A stretch of 48,718 nucleotides of DNA from Ceraceosorus guamensis (GCF_003144195.1 NW_020290102.1:1-48718), one strand, 5' to 3'; counted from the stretch's first letter, positions 10,822 to 22,010 are shown. Translations and numbers: made by a program. The notes: generated by a model not told the origin, from the letters alone.

Positions 10822-13800
10822 ATGTCTTCGAGCACCGGAGCTTTCACCGGCCTTCGCTTGTCCTCCTTCTCCTCCGAGTCGTCAAGTACTTCCTCCGCGC
10901 GGTCTGGCAGCACTTCTTCGACACCCAACAGTGCGAGCAGTGACGCTATTGGCTATGCTGAGGATTTCTTTTCTACCGCGGATCGGCAGACACAACCACG
11001 CCAGCCCGGCCCGACTCTAGACGCCTACGCATCGGGCGAGGATAAATGTCACGGCGTCAAAATCCTGAACGCTGCTCTTGCCTCCGCTCCCCTCAATGAA
11101 GACGACATTGTGACTGCCTTGCAGGCCGGTCAGGGCGCGCAAGGACCCGGAGCTCGAGATCGCCACTCAGCTTCGCGTCTGCTCCCGCTTGGATCGCAAC
11201 AAGACTCACAAACACGCTATCTTCTTCATGGAGGCGCGTGTGAAGCCTCTTCGAGTCTGTCAGAGCACGTGAAGCTCAGCCACGCTTGTCTGGAAGATTG
11301 TGCCCACTCTTCCGACACCATGCCAACACCATTTCACACGCTTCAATTAGAGCAGGCTGGGGGCCGCGACTCCATGGTATTTTGCCTTGACAATCCACGG
11401 TCGTCCGCGCCATGGCACTTTGGCGAACATACCTCCAACCGTAGCCAGACGCAGCTGTCCTCAGCTCCGAAATCCAGTCATAGCTCTTCTAGCTCTCGAC
11501 CTCACATACAAGTCTCGTCTCCGTCACCAACGCCGTCTCCTTGGCAATCTTCATTTGGAGCACTGACCCACACCACGATCAACGTACCGAGTCTCAGGCT
11601 TGACACCGCGATGCCAGCTCGTGCAAGCTCGGAGCCGCTGAGCGGCGCATCAGCGTCAGGTGTGTCCAAAACGATGGCTTTCTTCAACTTTGACGGTGCG
11701 AGCTCTGAGGCTGAAGAGGGAACATTTGCGGAGACGGATCGTCGCCGCTCGTCTGTCCCTCTCGAATCCCCCTCAAACCTGCCCGCCAACGCAAGCGTCC
11801 ACGAGACGGCTGCTGCGGAGGGTGAGCAAGCACCCTCTGCAGGCCAAGCAACTCTACCCGATCAAAGGTCTGGCTTGTTGACCTCACAGCCCTCAGAAAT
11901 GGATCGCGACAAGGAAGCGTCCTCGTACAGAGCGCCATACGCCCCAACCTTCGCCGATCTAAGGACGGCGACCGAACAGCGCAAACGCAAGCTTGAAGAC
12001 ACTGCCATAGAAGACTTCAGCACCAATGCAGCCATGGGCACAGAGTACACGCCTTGGATCACCGCTGAGATCACGAGCGCTATGACCGGCAGGTATCGCA
12101 GAATCGCAGACACTGGCTCGAGCGAAGCTCCAAAGGCGCCAGCCAGCCGTGCGAGAGGTGCAAGCGATCCGGAAAGCAATTGGTTCGACGCACGAGTACC
12201 GGGCCAGTCGGACTCAGAGGCTCCGAGTCACGGTGCGGAGGCCGCCGACCTGACGTCCTCGGTCGCTCTGGCACAAGATGACAACCTCCGTAAGTCTTTG
12301 CCAGACAGGTGTTTAGATCGACGTTCTGACTCCTAACCTGCCGTCTTACCTTCAAAGTCGCTGAAGCTGCTCGACGACCGTCGCGCGAGCGCGAAGCGCG
12401 TGCTTCACATTCTGCAAATTTTGCTACTGAAGCCAACGGAAATGCGCCAAGCACGCTTGAATCGCTTGCGTCGAATTGGTGGCAGCAAGGCGCTGCTCAG
12501 ACCCCTTGGCTCTCTGGAATTTCTCCTTCAAATCCTGCGTTGCGGCGAGCCACAGTCATAGGGAACCTGCGGAGCACGAATGACCCGTACGAACATGGCG
12601 AGCTGACTCGAAATCCTCCATCAAGCGAGGCTGCAGGGCAATATTCTTTCCAGCCCCAGCCTCACGACGGGTGGTATCAAGAAGACCCTGAGACAGCCCA
12701 CCCGACCTCGTCAGGTCTAGGCGAGTCATCTAGCTTTGAAGGAAGGAGGCGTTCGAGGCCCACGGCCATTGCGACTGCTGCTCTGGCTCCCACTGCCACT
12801 ACACAGCCTCATGCGGAGCCGACTGGCTTGACGAGCAACCCTATCGCGCCGCTCCCAGCCAGGAGATCCATCCCTGCTGGCGGATCAGCCAATTTGTCAG
12901 GCTCAGCAGATTACGGAGCACATTTCGGGGCTTTCTTGAGGTCTTGCGAGCAAAACGTGGGTCCTCCCCAACTAGCTTTGGAGCACTATGCACCCAGCAG
13001 CCCTGCGACAGCATCGTTCTTCGCTGGGGCAGCGACGATCGCGTCAAGCATGCCAAATGCGGCCCCCTCTGCTTTGCCATCAGCTTCGACCGGGCGCTCT
13101 ACCCCAGCACTCGTAGCCGGTTCCTCGCGCAGCGGTGGTGTGTCCACTCCCTTGAGCTGGGATGAGAGACCGGACGAGTTCGACATTCAAAGGCAAGCCC
13201 GCATTCGTGCCTCGACTCATGCCGGAAGTTACGGCTACAACGTGATGTCAGGCGCGGCGGATCCTGGCTTCTGGGAGCCTCTGGACCGAGACGCCTTCAC
13301 GGCCAATCAAGCTTTAAGCTACGACACACCACAAAGATCTTTGCGCGTAGAGAGCATGCCTGGTACGCAGAACCCTTTCCGTTCAGCCGCCTATGCTCAA
13401 CAGGCTCGCGGTGGGGCGTACGCCTCACCTGCTGCGATTCAGGCTCGCCAGGCGCAGACGTACGGTCAAGCAGACGCCGGGTCTTCTCATCGGGCCGCTG
13501 AAGCCTCTCGTCGTCCTCTTGCCGGTTTGCAACGAGCAGACACATACACATCACTGCGTGACTCATCGACGGCGAGTCAAAGCCACTCCATGCCTCACAG
13601 CTCGAGTTCGCCAGCACTACTCTCAAATACTAACACCCGCATGGGAACGCCACCTCCGTCTTTTGCGCCCTCCTTCGAAACCGAAGACATTGTCCTCCGC
13701 GCCCTTCCAAATTCGCTGGCAGGCGATGTCCTTTATCCTTCCCGTCAAGGTCTGCCAAACACTGCACTACAGCCACCTAATTCAGACTTTGACGTTGCTG

Positions 13801-14531
13801 CTGACCAGCAAGAAGAGGCTCTTCCTCGCAACCAGTCCGACAAACTTCGATTCAGAGGCGACTTGTACACTCCAGCTTGGGTCCGCGGGACAGGCAATTC
13901 CAGAGAAGCATGGTGTGACAAGTGTGAAGAGGGAGGATGGATGCAGCTCAAGAACAGCCAGTACTGGTACCACGTGCGAGGGACGCATGGCATTAGCCCC
14001 ACCTCTGGTCTCATCTTCCTGCCGCCACTGAAGCTAAAGTGCTACGCTGATGCTGTCGGCACTACAGAAGGACTGTGTCATCACTGTCACAAGTGGGTTC
14101 AAATATGTACGGCCAAGCGCAAGCGCGACTTCAGCGGCTGGTTCAAGCACAGCGCCAAATGTCACCCCTCAACGTCCGGCGTCCGCGTCACCAGCGATGT
14201 TCCCGCGCCAGCGCCAATCTATGGCACAGGCATCGCCTCGACTCCTGGTCTGCAGACGCCGGCACAAGACTATATGCAGACAGCAAGCTCTAGCGGCTCT
14301 CACGTCTCGTTTCAGCAGCCGGAGACGGCGTCTCTTCCACCAGCGCGCCGCCAGTACTCTCATGCAGTGACAGCGAGCGGCATGCCAGCAAGCATCAGCG
14401 GAGATTCTTATTACTACGCACCAAGCTCATCTGGGACTCGGCGTCAGACGGACACCACGGCAGCGGACAGCGTCAACTATGCACAGCATACCTCCTTCAA
14501 CGACGAACGCAACAAGCGTCGTAGACAGTGA
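10822..14531 (+). CDS. Transcription regulator with Rua1-type C-terminal Cys/His domain (1213 aa)
   Basis: Two exons, 10822-12289 and 12358-14531, separated by a 68-nt intron (CTCC|GTAAGT, branch site CTAAC, acceptor CAAAG); the split codon is CTC. I chose the ATG at 10822 (GGAAAATG), giving MSSSTGAFTG. Nearly all of the protein is low-complexity, Ser/Ala/Pro/Gln-rich and probably disordered. The ordered part, roughly residues 983-1092, reads DLYTPAWVRGTG, then WCDKCEEGGW, WYHVRGTHGIS, LCHHCHKW and WFKHSAKCH. This arrangement of CxxC with paired His/Cys matches the domain named after Rua1, the Ustilago maydis activator of ustilagic acid genes, which is widespread in fungi. Nuclear DNA binding is therefore likely, with two zinc sites inferred from the ligand pairs. 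Target genes cannot be read from this window, and no glycolipid biosynthesis genes are adjacent. The upstream flank is the 8.6-kb gene-poor region. Confidence 0.85.
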
Positions 14532-14953
14532 TGGCCTTCTACGCGATCACGACTACGATCACTAATGGGCCAACCTCTCCTTTCACGCATGTGTGCGGAA
14601 GGAAGCAAGACTTGCGACGAGAGCCTGCTCGACGCGTGAATGGTGCAACACTGGTATCAGCATTCTCATTATACCGTTTCTAAGAGGTCCTCTCGATATG
14701 TTTATACCTCCGACTGCACTCGGCACGTCATGTTTCGTAATCGTCTTGTTTTCGCCACGGTCTATCGCATTCCGCTTCACGACGACCACATCGTGGACGT
14801 CGCTGTATACATAAATCTGAAGTAGATTCAAAGTGTCGTCCACTGTCTAACACTCTTGCATACAATCAATGTTCATCCTTGCACCCACTTTGTGAGGTCT
14901 GCAGTGACGTCTTGATCCGATGAGCGGCTTGCGACGAAGCGCAGAGGTGTACA
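14532..14953. other. Convergent 3' intergenic region
   Basis: Gap of 422 bp between the stop codons of the Rua1-like gene (+) and the NAA38-like gene (-). It has AT-richer patches, including TTTATAC and ATACATAAATC near 14700-14815, that could serve 3'-end formation on either strand. No coding sequence seen. Confidence 0.5.
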
Positions 14954-15433
14954 TTACATGTAAGCGTCTTCGTCGCTCGGCCAAGTAAAGGTGGAGAATG
15001 GCTGAGTCGATGCAGGCTGCCTTCCATAGCCGGCGCTGAGGGTCTCGTTCGCGTGTTGACCATGACTGGACGCTGGCGAACCTGTTGCTACCTCTAATCG
15101 GGTCATCTTCTTTCCTGGTACCATCACCATGCCAACCCATCTCGTTTGGGGAGCCTCGCGCAGCTTAGGTGCATGGTCGAAGTGCTCAGAGGCATCACTT
15201 GATGAGGCTAGACGCAGCTCTTCCGCGTCTGTAAGGATCAGATTGCGCTGAGGGTCGAGACAGATCAAGGTTCCCAAGAAAGCTCTGCCGTCCTTGACGT
15301 GCGCCAAGATTGTTCTATTGATGAAATTGGTGGTCAGCCAATGGACTGCCTCCGTGTCGTCCTTCCTTCCCGGTGCCCATGAGGTGTATTCGAACTCCTG
15401 CGATTGCGCGGCAACGATGGCGGCGAATTGCAT
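14954..15433 (-). CDS. NAA38: NAA38/Mak31-like LSM-domain protein, NatC auxiliary subunit (159 aa)
   Basis: One exon. From the ATG at 15433 it reads MQFAAIVAAQSQEFEY, then an Sm-like fold: residues around WLTTNFINRTILAHVKDGR (first helix and Sm1 strands), AFLGTLICLDPQRNLIL (the Gly and Asn-Leu positions typical of LSM folds), an acidic loop of about 30 residues, then RWVGMVMVPGKKMTRLEV (Sm2). The closing VMVPG...V.L.V pattern is that of LSMD1/NAA38 rather than of spliceosomal Sm proteins. In yeast and animals this small subunit joins NAA30 and NAA35 in the NatC complex, which acetylates N-termini co-translationally. The C-terminal 45 residues after the fold are polar and poorly conserved-looking. 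The same frame stays open far upstream into the neighbouring gene, but MQFAAIV is the first ATG that leaves a normal family length. It sits 103 bp downstream of the MMTAG2-family stop codon on the same strand. Confidence 0.85.
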   Translation of the reverse strand: MQFAAIVAAQSQEFEYTSWAPGRKDDTEAVHWLTTNFINRTILAHVKDGRAFLGTLICLDPQRNLILTDAEELRLASSSDASEHFDHAPKLREAPQTRWVGMVMVPGKKMTRLEVATGSPASSHGQHANETLSAGYGRQPASTQPFSTFTWPSDEDAYM

Positions 15434-15536
15434 CGAACAGGCATGCGAGGATGGACAGATGTGCCGAGTGAGCTGTGGGGTTCTGCACGTTCGTCTCTGA
15501 GTCGCGGTGCTCCAGCTTAGTCCAGGGAAGCGAGCA

Positions 15537-16744
15537 CTACGAGCGACGCGCAAGCGAACGAGGAGGTGGAGATCGCGATGTTGAGCTCCGGCGGTGATAC
15601 TCGCCGGGAGGAGAATGACGCCGACCAGCGCCGACTTCGCGAGCGCGCTTCGAGTCAAATGCGTTCGAGGAGCGTGCCTCGTTTTGAGCGCTCTGTGGTC
15701 GAACGAGTCTGCTCCTGGCGCGCTCGGGACTGCGGCTCTGGACGCGGCGATGCTGTTCGCGATAGTCTGCGCGTCGCTCTTCATGCCGCCTCGGGCTGTG
15801 CCGCACCTCTCGCTCGCGAGCAGCATTGCCCCTTCCGGAGCCCTGCTCACCGCCGCTCCGTGCCCGACGCACCTTCTCGCCTCCGCGCGCATCTTCTTCG
15901 TCCGATCGCGCTGCTCTACGTCTATCGAACGCTCTAGCGTCTTCTCGGGTTGCGTCCCTTTCTTCTTCTTCCCTTGCTCTTCGTCTTTCGGCTCGAATGG
16001 CCCGCACCCGAATTTTCTCGTCATGCCTCGCTTTCCGAACTTCTTCCTTGGCCAGCTTCTTGGCCAGACTTCTCTCCTCTTTCGTCAAGTCATCGACGCG
16101 TTCCTTTTCCTCCGCAGCAGCGCTTGGCCCTGTCTTGCCCCACTTCGAGGCCGATGACAGAGGCGCAGTGTTGGCCCCGGTGCTGCTGCTGCTACCTACG
16201 GCGGAGCCTAGATCGCGAGAGCCGCGCAGCAGTGCTGCTCCTGGTCCGCTCGACGAGCCAAGAACTCCCGCTTTGATACCGCTAGAGTGTGAGCAGCGAA
16301 TGGAAGATCAGCTCGACTTTCAAGAATGTATCCCAAAGACGTCCAGTGCTCGACCGTGCGCGGACTCACAGCCTTTTGTTCATCTCCTCCTCCTCCCTCG
16401 CCTTGATCTCCGACAATTCGGCTCTCCTCTGCTCTGCAGCTTTAGCCTCGGCCTCCGATGCATCGTTCCCTTTATCCTTACCCTTATTGTACCAGTTGAC
16501 ATCCCTACCCGCTTGCCAGCGACCTGTGGGAGCTTGAACGCTGTGGCCCAGATAATTTTCTCGATGCTGGTCCGTGCGTACCGAATCCCAAGTGAATTCT
16601 GCCTGCCCTCCTCGAGTGCCTCCTCTGAGTCGAATTGGAAAGCACAAGTGTGTCGGTGAGCCTGTTCCAGGCTTTGAGACTTGCAGGAACTGCGCTGCAT
16701 TGAAATGCCAGTCGAGTGACTCACCGGATGGGACCGCTGTACAT
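15537..16744 (-). CDS. MMTAG2-family nuclear protein (339 aa)
   Basis: Three exons: 16725-16744 (only 20 nt), 16370-16624 and 15537-16281. Splicing the tiny first exon, ending ATCCG|GTGAGT, to the second gives [19 protein letters not shown], which matches the conserved N-terminus of multiple-myeloma-tumour-associated protein 2 relatives. The family block continues with [17 protein letters not shown] and [12 protein letters not shown], then a charged helix ([15 protein letters not shown]). Residues from about 92 on are a low-complexity region with an [20 protein letters not shown] helix and a long Arg/Asp/Glu/Ser-rich tail ending [17 protein letters not shown]-rich tails are typical of nuclear RNA-associated proteins. 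The family's molecular role is poorly defined; a link to splicing is an inference. It shares an upstream region with phosphoglycerate mutase, which is transcribed the other way. Confidence 0.87.
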
Positions 16745-17160
16745 GCTGCAATTGGCTCACCCACGCCGTGCTGGACGTTCCCTTCTGACGGCCTGCCTTC
16801 TTGGCTGCGCAGGTCGAAGGTTGAAAGGAAGCGAGAGCTAGCGAAGCGTGCCGCTAGACTGAGCTGAGATGAGAATGGGCGCGCACAAGGCGGTGCGAAC
16901 GACATATCAAGATGAGGCGGAACACTTGTATGTGTTGATGAGGCTGTTGCAGTTGCAGACACGATCGAGTTGCATGACGAACGAAGGGCTTGCGACCCCT
17001 CCACCTTCACTGCGCCACGTGGGGGTAAGTGAGTGCCTAGTATATGAAGAGACGATGGACCCGTTGAGGTGGCCCAACACGCGCGTGCAGCACATCTCTC
17101 CCCCAACGCTTATTGCAGCAGCAAGGCGATCGCGAATTGCATGCACGCGCCGGCGCTCGC

Positions 17161-17197
17161 CTGCCCTGCCCTGCCCTGCCCTGCCCTGCCCTGCCCA
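17161..17197. repeat. (CTGCC)7 pentanucleotide microsatellite
   Basis: Seven perfect CTGCC units followed by CT. It lies between two divergent promoters, about 310 bp upstream of the mutase ATG and about 420 bp upstream of the MMTAG2-family ATG. Confidence 0.9.
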
Positions 17198-17464
17198 TGT
17201 AGCTGCTGATGCCTGGCACTGCTGTAGGGTATATGGCATGTTGCCGAGTCTGCCCGCGAAGATGTGTGAGTTGCACCGTGCGCTGGACTCAAGCACGATC
17301 GAGTCGCGAGCAACTGCGAATTGCGAATGCGAATCTTGAATCTCATTAGCCGTCGAATGGTGGTGCAATTTGAAGTGAATGCAGGGGAAAACATCATTCG
17401 CGCTCAGACTTTCTTCGACACCACACACACATCAACCACCTGCTCACCTGATCAAGTATCCAAG

Positions 17465-17486
17465 CATCATCATCATCATCATCATC
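17465..17486 (+). repeat. (CAT)7 run in the mutase 5' leader
   Basis: Seven CAT triplets ending 21 bp before the ATG, so almost certainly within the transcribed leader of the phosphoglycerate mutase gene. Confidence 0.8.
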
Positions 17487-17507
17487 TCACGTTCAATCTT
17501 GCACAAA

Positions 17508-18777
17508 ATGGTGGGTCAAGCCGCGGATGCAATGCGATGAAGCTCACCACTCCTGCTCTTGCGCCCCCCTCCCTCTTGCCATCACATTGACATTGCAGGT
17601 CGGAACTCTGGTCCTCACCCGTCACGGTCAATCGGAGTGGAACAAGCTGAACTTGTTCACCGGCTGGAAAGATCCCGCTCTGACCGAGTTGGGCAAGCAG
17701 GAGGCCACAAAGGGAGGCCAAGAGCTCGTCAAGGGCGGTTATGTGAGTCACGCAGCGCCAGCGCAAGAGCACAACCCAACCAGGTGGCTCGTGTTCACAT
17801 TCGCTTTGCTCACACACACAAACACAAACACACGCCCGTTCGCATTTCGCATCTTTGCCATCTTCTTGTCATTTGCGATGCCGCTTCTCAGACCGACTTC
17901 GAGTGAGTCTTGGTGATGTGCTGCGCGGGCGTCCGCTTCGAGGAGTCCCCGCCATGTGACCTCACGTCGAACGCCTTTTGCTCGCATCTTCCACCGCAGC
18001 CTCGCATTCACATCTGATCTCTCGCGAGCTCAAGAGACGCTCAAGATCATTCTGGGCGAGATCAAGCAAGAGGGCATTCCCACGAAGAAGGATCAAGCTC
18101 TGAACGAGAGAGACTATGGAGAGCTGACTGGACTGAACAAGGACGATGCTCGAAAGAAGTGGGGAGAGGATCAGGTGAGTAAGCGCGTGCGCGTTCGCAT
18201 CTGAGCTGAACATCCCACAACCAAACGGAGCTTTTCAGATTCAAAAGCAGCCACCAACAGCCCTCCACGTTGCTCACACTCTGTCCCACCTCACCTCGCG
18301 CTCAGGTACACATCTGGAGACGCTCTTTCGATGTTCCTCCTCCAGGCGGAGAGTCCCTCAAACTGACAGCTGACCGCGTACTACCATACTACGAAAAGGA
18401 GATCAAGCCCGCCGTGCTCTCCGGCAAGAAGGTGCTCGTCGCTGCGTGAGTACGCTTGGGGCTCCATTCCGCTCTACGCTTGCCGTTGAGCGAGATCAGG
18501 ATACAAGGCTCACTCGAATACAACATCTTTGGGTCGTCGCAGTCACGGAAACTCTCTGCGCGCTATGATCATGTCGCTGGAGAACATGACAGGCGAGCAA
18601 ATCGTCAACACTGAGCTTGCTACCGGTGTTCCCATCGTCGTGAGTCCAGCGCGATAAGCAAGCTGTCTTGGTCTATGGGTGGCATCATTGACCCGTCCTC
18701 GTACTCTCCTGTGCATCAAACAGTACAAGATCGACGAGTCGGGCAAGGTTCTCGAGAAGAAGATCTTGGACTTGTAG
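17508..18777 (+). CDS. GPM1: Phosphoglycerate mutase, cofactor-dependent short form (207 aa)
   Basis: Interconverts 3- and 2-phosphoglycerate in glycolysis and gluconeogenesis in the cytosol, using 2,3-bisphosphoglycerate. Seven coding exons: 17508-17510 (the ATG alone), 17599-17742, 17892-17902 (11 nt), 18000-18174, 18306-18445, 18543-18639 and 18724-18777. All introns are GT-AG and frames join exactly. The product begins [19 protein letters not shown], with the RHG phosphohistidine loop at His10. It continues with [45 protein letters not shown] and the second catalytic His159 in AAHGNSLRA, and ends KKILDL. The length and the missing C-terminal insert match the short fission-yeast type. The 11-nt exon (ACCGACTTCGA) supplies Thr-Asp-Phe-Asp, the conserved turn before [13 protein letters not shown], so skipping it would shift the frame. 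The ATG-only first exon puts the first intron immediately after the start codon. Confidence 0.96.
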
Positions 18778-18997
18778 AAAATGCTCTTCCACATGATCTT
18801 GAGGCGCACGTCACGTGCCGCAAACGTTGACCGGGAAGAATAGATTACACAGATTAGCAGCGATGGGCGAATGAGATGCGATGAGACACAGAGATGCTTG
18901 ACCGAGGTGACTTGATCGTAAAGGGATGCCGCACTGAAGCAGAGGCTACAACAGGCGAAGAAACGATGACGGAACCGAGCCGTAAGAAAAGCCAAGA
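18778..18997. other. Convergent 3' intergenic spacer
   Basis: Only 220 bp separate the stop codons of phosphoglycerate mutase (+) and the Zn2Cys6 regulator (-). Their 3' UTRs may overlap. No other feature seen. Confidence 0.5.
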
Positions 18998-21900
18998 TCA
19001 CGCATTGGGCGCAGTCGAAACGTCCGCGTCGCCGAGGCTGGAACTGGCAAGCACAAGGTCGTGCCAAAAGTCTTCTCGGTAGATCCAGGGGCAATTAGAC
19101 CAGTCTTGGGCAGAGATGAGGGAAGAGGTAGTCTTCGAACCGCTCGTCTCGCCGGAATTGGCGTTGGAATTAGCAGCAGCGCTTTCAGAAGGGCGAGCAG
19201 GCACGTTCCTACTTTGCTCGCTGCCACGGTCGCCGAGCCGTGCAGGCCTTTGCCCAACAACTTCAAGAGACGGGCCCTGCTCAGAAGCTGGCGAAGAGCA
19301 AGAGGCATGGTCTATGTTCGTTGCCGTGGCAGCACTCAGACGGCGAGCTGTGAGCCTGGCAGGCACATCTGTCGCGGAAGCCGAGGGCATCAAAGATGCT
19401 GCCGAGTGGTGGGGATTGGCGCCTCTTTGCGTTGCGCGGCCTCTCTCCCCCAATGGTCTGCTGTTGCTTGCGAGATCCGCAATGAAGTCCGTGCTGCGCT
19501 GAGCAGTGACAGCTTCTGCCACTTTAGCAACGCTGGATCTTGCTTCCAGACGGGTAGCAGCAGAGGACCGCGACAACCACGGCGGTCGATTCTGTGTGCC
19601 TGGCAAGGTTTCCACTGGCGCGAGCAGGCTGCACAGATTGTAGGGTCCTCTCGTCAAAGATGGGCTATGAGTAGAGAGAAGGGTGGAGCGAGTCTTTTGC
19701 GCATGTCGTCTTTCTCGATCAATGCGATGTTGCTGCACGACATTTCTGCTGAAAGTGACGCTCAGTTCCAGCTCCTCGCGCGAGTCGCAAAGAGCCTGGA
19801 GAAGCTCTTCGCAGATCTTGGCGGTAGGATTTGTGGTGCCCAAGGTGCGCAGAATCCTGAGTGTCTCTGCAATGTTGTTCTTGAACCATCTCACTTCCTC
19901 GTCCACTTCGTGCGGGCTCGGCGTGCCATCGCTTCCCGGATTGCTCGGATCCACAGAAGCGCGCCGGATAAAGATGGCGATCGCGTAAGCTGTTGCGGCG
20001 TGGAACACGTGGGTAGCACACCATGCAGAATGAAAGGGAACAGTGGGATCCGACGCCATCTCCATCATAAGCGGCATCATCTCGAAAAGGTTTCTTGCGT
20101 GCTCCAAGGACTTGAACCGAATATCCGGCGGTGCTTCCGAATCCTGCATGACGACCTTGCCTAGCAACACGTTGAAGAAGCGTTGCGAGGTGTATACGAT
20201 GAGGCCACCCACTGCACATCTAGCGCCTATCTCTGTGCCTTTCCTCCATTGTTTCTCGATAGCAGCGAGGTTATTGCCTGAAGCGGTGACGAATTGCTCA
20301 AATGCGTTCTCATGGATTCGCACCGCCTCGTGACGCTCCAATGCGCTCATCGATGGCAACTTTTGGAAAAAGTCTGCGACACGTCGCGTGGCGAAGGAGC
20401 TTTCGAGGGTTCCGAACAGGTAGTCAGCAAATGGATCCAAATATCCATCAGCATCTGATTGTCGTGATCCTTGCGCTCTAGCTTCTTGCGAAATCTCGGT
20501 GAGCACCTGACCAGTCAGAGGATCGAAATGTTCGTCTGTGAGGAAGGTCGGTCGAGGGACAAAGAAGTCGGACGTGCTGATGAGCGGCTGTGTGGAGGTG
20601 ACCAGCGCAAACCATCCGGCATGGCAGAAGCATGTCCATGCAATTCTTCTTCGATACTCTGTCTCCAACGCGGACCCAGCAGGCATCTCGCCTGTGAGGA
20701 TGGGCAACTTTTCTCCTTCTGATCGCTCGTCCGAGAAGCGCTCGTCGCGGGCGTCAGGCACCTTGGGTGCTCCACGCTCGTCCCAAGGGAGTCCGGGATT
20801 GATCAACGGAGGCATGCCAGCAATGCGAAAATATCCGGCGTAGTGTGCGCGGGCAATGATTTCTGCTTGAAGAGGAAGTGCAGGATCCATAGAGCCGACT
20901 ATAGACTAGGTGCGCCAACGCGGGCGAGTGGACCTTGCGCTAAGTGATGATTCGTACATCTGCATCACCAATGCGACAGATTGCTCACCAGGAACACGAG
21001 CTGCAGAAGCAGCGCTTGGATTAGAGGCAGATCGCATTGAGGCGCTTTGAAGGGTCCCCAAGCAGCCTTTTGGTTGGCAGTCAGCTTGAACGCTTCCCGC
21101 ACCAGGCGATCCACAATATCGCACGCATCCCCAAGGCTCTTGTGCCGCGTGATGTCTGACTGATCTGGACAAAGCTGCAGCGGGTAAGCCAAAACGAGGC
21201 ATATGACGGCTGCCAATGGTCTAGTGACTGCAGCTCTTCCAGAGGCGAAGGGTATCCAGACACGTTCTACGAATGAAGTCTTGTGGATGACGGGTATGTA
21301 CCAAATCGCATCCACGAAAAATCGCTCGACGAGGGTGTGGCAAGCTTCTAGGGGTGGAAGAAGGGGGGACAGCGCTTGCCATGATATTCCGGCAGCAGCA
21401 TCGTCGTCCGACGACTCTGTGGGGGGAATTGCTACTCGGAGGCGATCCGATTGAAGTGTGGCCAAAGATTGGCTGAGCGTAAGGAGCTGACGCTGAGTGT
21501 CCGCAAGTTGAGCCTGTACACTCTCTAGGACCGTGTCTCGATGATGACCGCTGGGAGGTGTGCTGGCGCTCGCGCTGGATGGTGAGCCCCCGACTACTGT
21601 CTGTCCTCCCCCTGCTCCACTCGACCCCACGTGAGCTGAGCTCCTGTACGGCACATGATGACTCGATCCAGCATGCTCCGCGTCGCTGGTTCTCAATCTC
21701 TTATGCGCTGCATGAGATGCGAAGCCAGGTCGCAGAGGTGGCGTAGGTTCTGGCTCGTCGACAAAGCACTGATCTGAAATGTCCCTCAGCACGCACGTTG
21801 CGCAAGGCTTGACGCGATCGCACTTGAGTTTACGCTTTCGGCTGGGAAAAATTGGGTTCAGAAGGGGGCGCATTAGTCCTTCGAATGATCGCCGCATTTC

Positions 21901-22010
21901 GAGTCGGTACGAAAGGATCCTTCACCTGCTCACCAAGCACCACAATTGTTCTTGTATTTCGGTCGGAGATCCATCGCCTCGAGTGCGGCCAGTGAAGGAA
22001 TGCTGGACAT
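18998..22010 (-). CDS. Zn(II)2Cys6 fungal transcription factor (945 aa)
   Basis: Three exons: 21934-22010, 20989-21841 and 18998-20905. The first intron splits a cysteine codon inside the zinc cluster. After splicing the N-terminus has Cys at about 23, 26, 33, 39, 42 and 51 (NCGACRKRKLKCD, then KPCATCVLRDISDQC), the C-x2-C-x6-C-x5-C-x2-C-x8-C pattern of the binuclear cluster. A Ser/Gly-rich linker follows, then a probable short coiled coil (VQAQLADTQRQLLTLSQSL, about residue 130 on). From about residue 190 there is the helical fungal-specific regulatory region: FFVDAIWYIPVIHKTSF, then ARAHYAGYFRIAGMPP and YRRRIAWTCFCHAGWFA. The last 200 residues are low-complexity. DNA binding in the nucleus is secure from the cluster. 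The target pathway is unknown, and I see no adjacent biosynthetic genes. I chose the ATG at 22010; the frame stays open upstream, so the N-terminus could be longer. Confidence 0.91.

Larger units (their letters stand above)
16745..17507. promoter_or_regulatory. Divergent promoter region, MMTAG2-family gene (-) and phosphoglycerate mutase (+)
   Basis: The 763 bp between two divergent start codons. It holds a (CTGCC) array at 17161-17197, and, next to the mutase start, a CA/CT-rich leader with a run of CAT triplets at 17465-17486. No clear TATA box on the mutase side. No ORF here looks real. Confidence 0.6.

Noticed and set aside
15434-16024. Extension of the NAA38 frame to a 356-codon open frame
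   Set aside because: It overlaps the MMTAG2 coding exon in another frame; that part is Arg-rich by composition and the LSM fold starts after the ATG at 15433.
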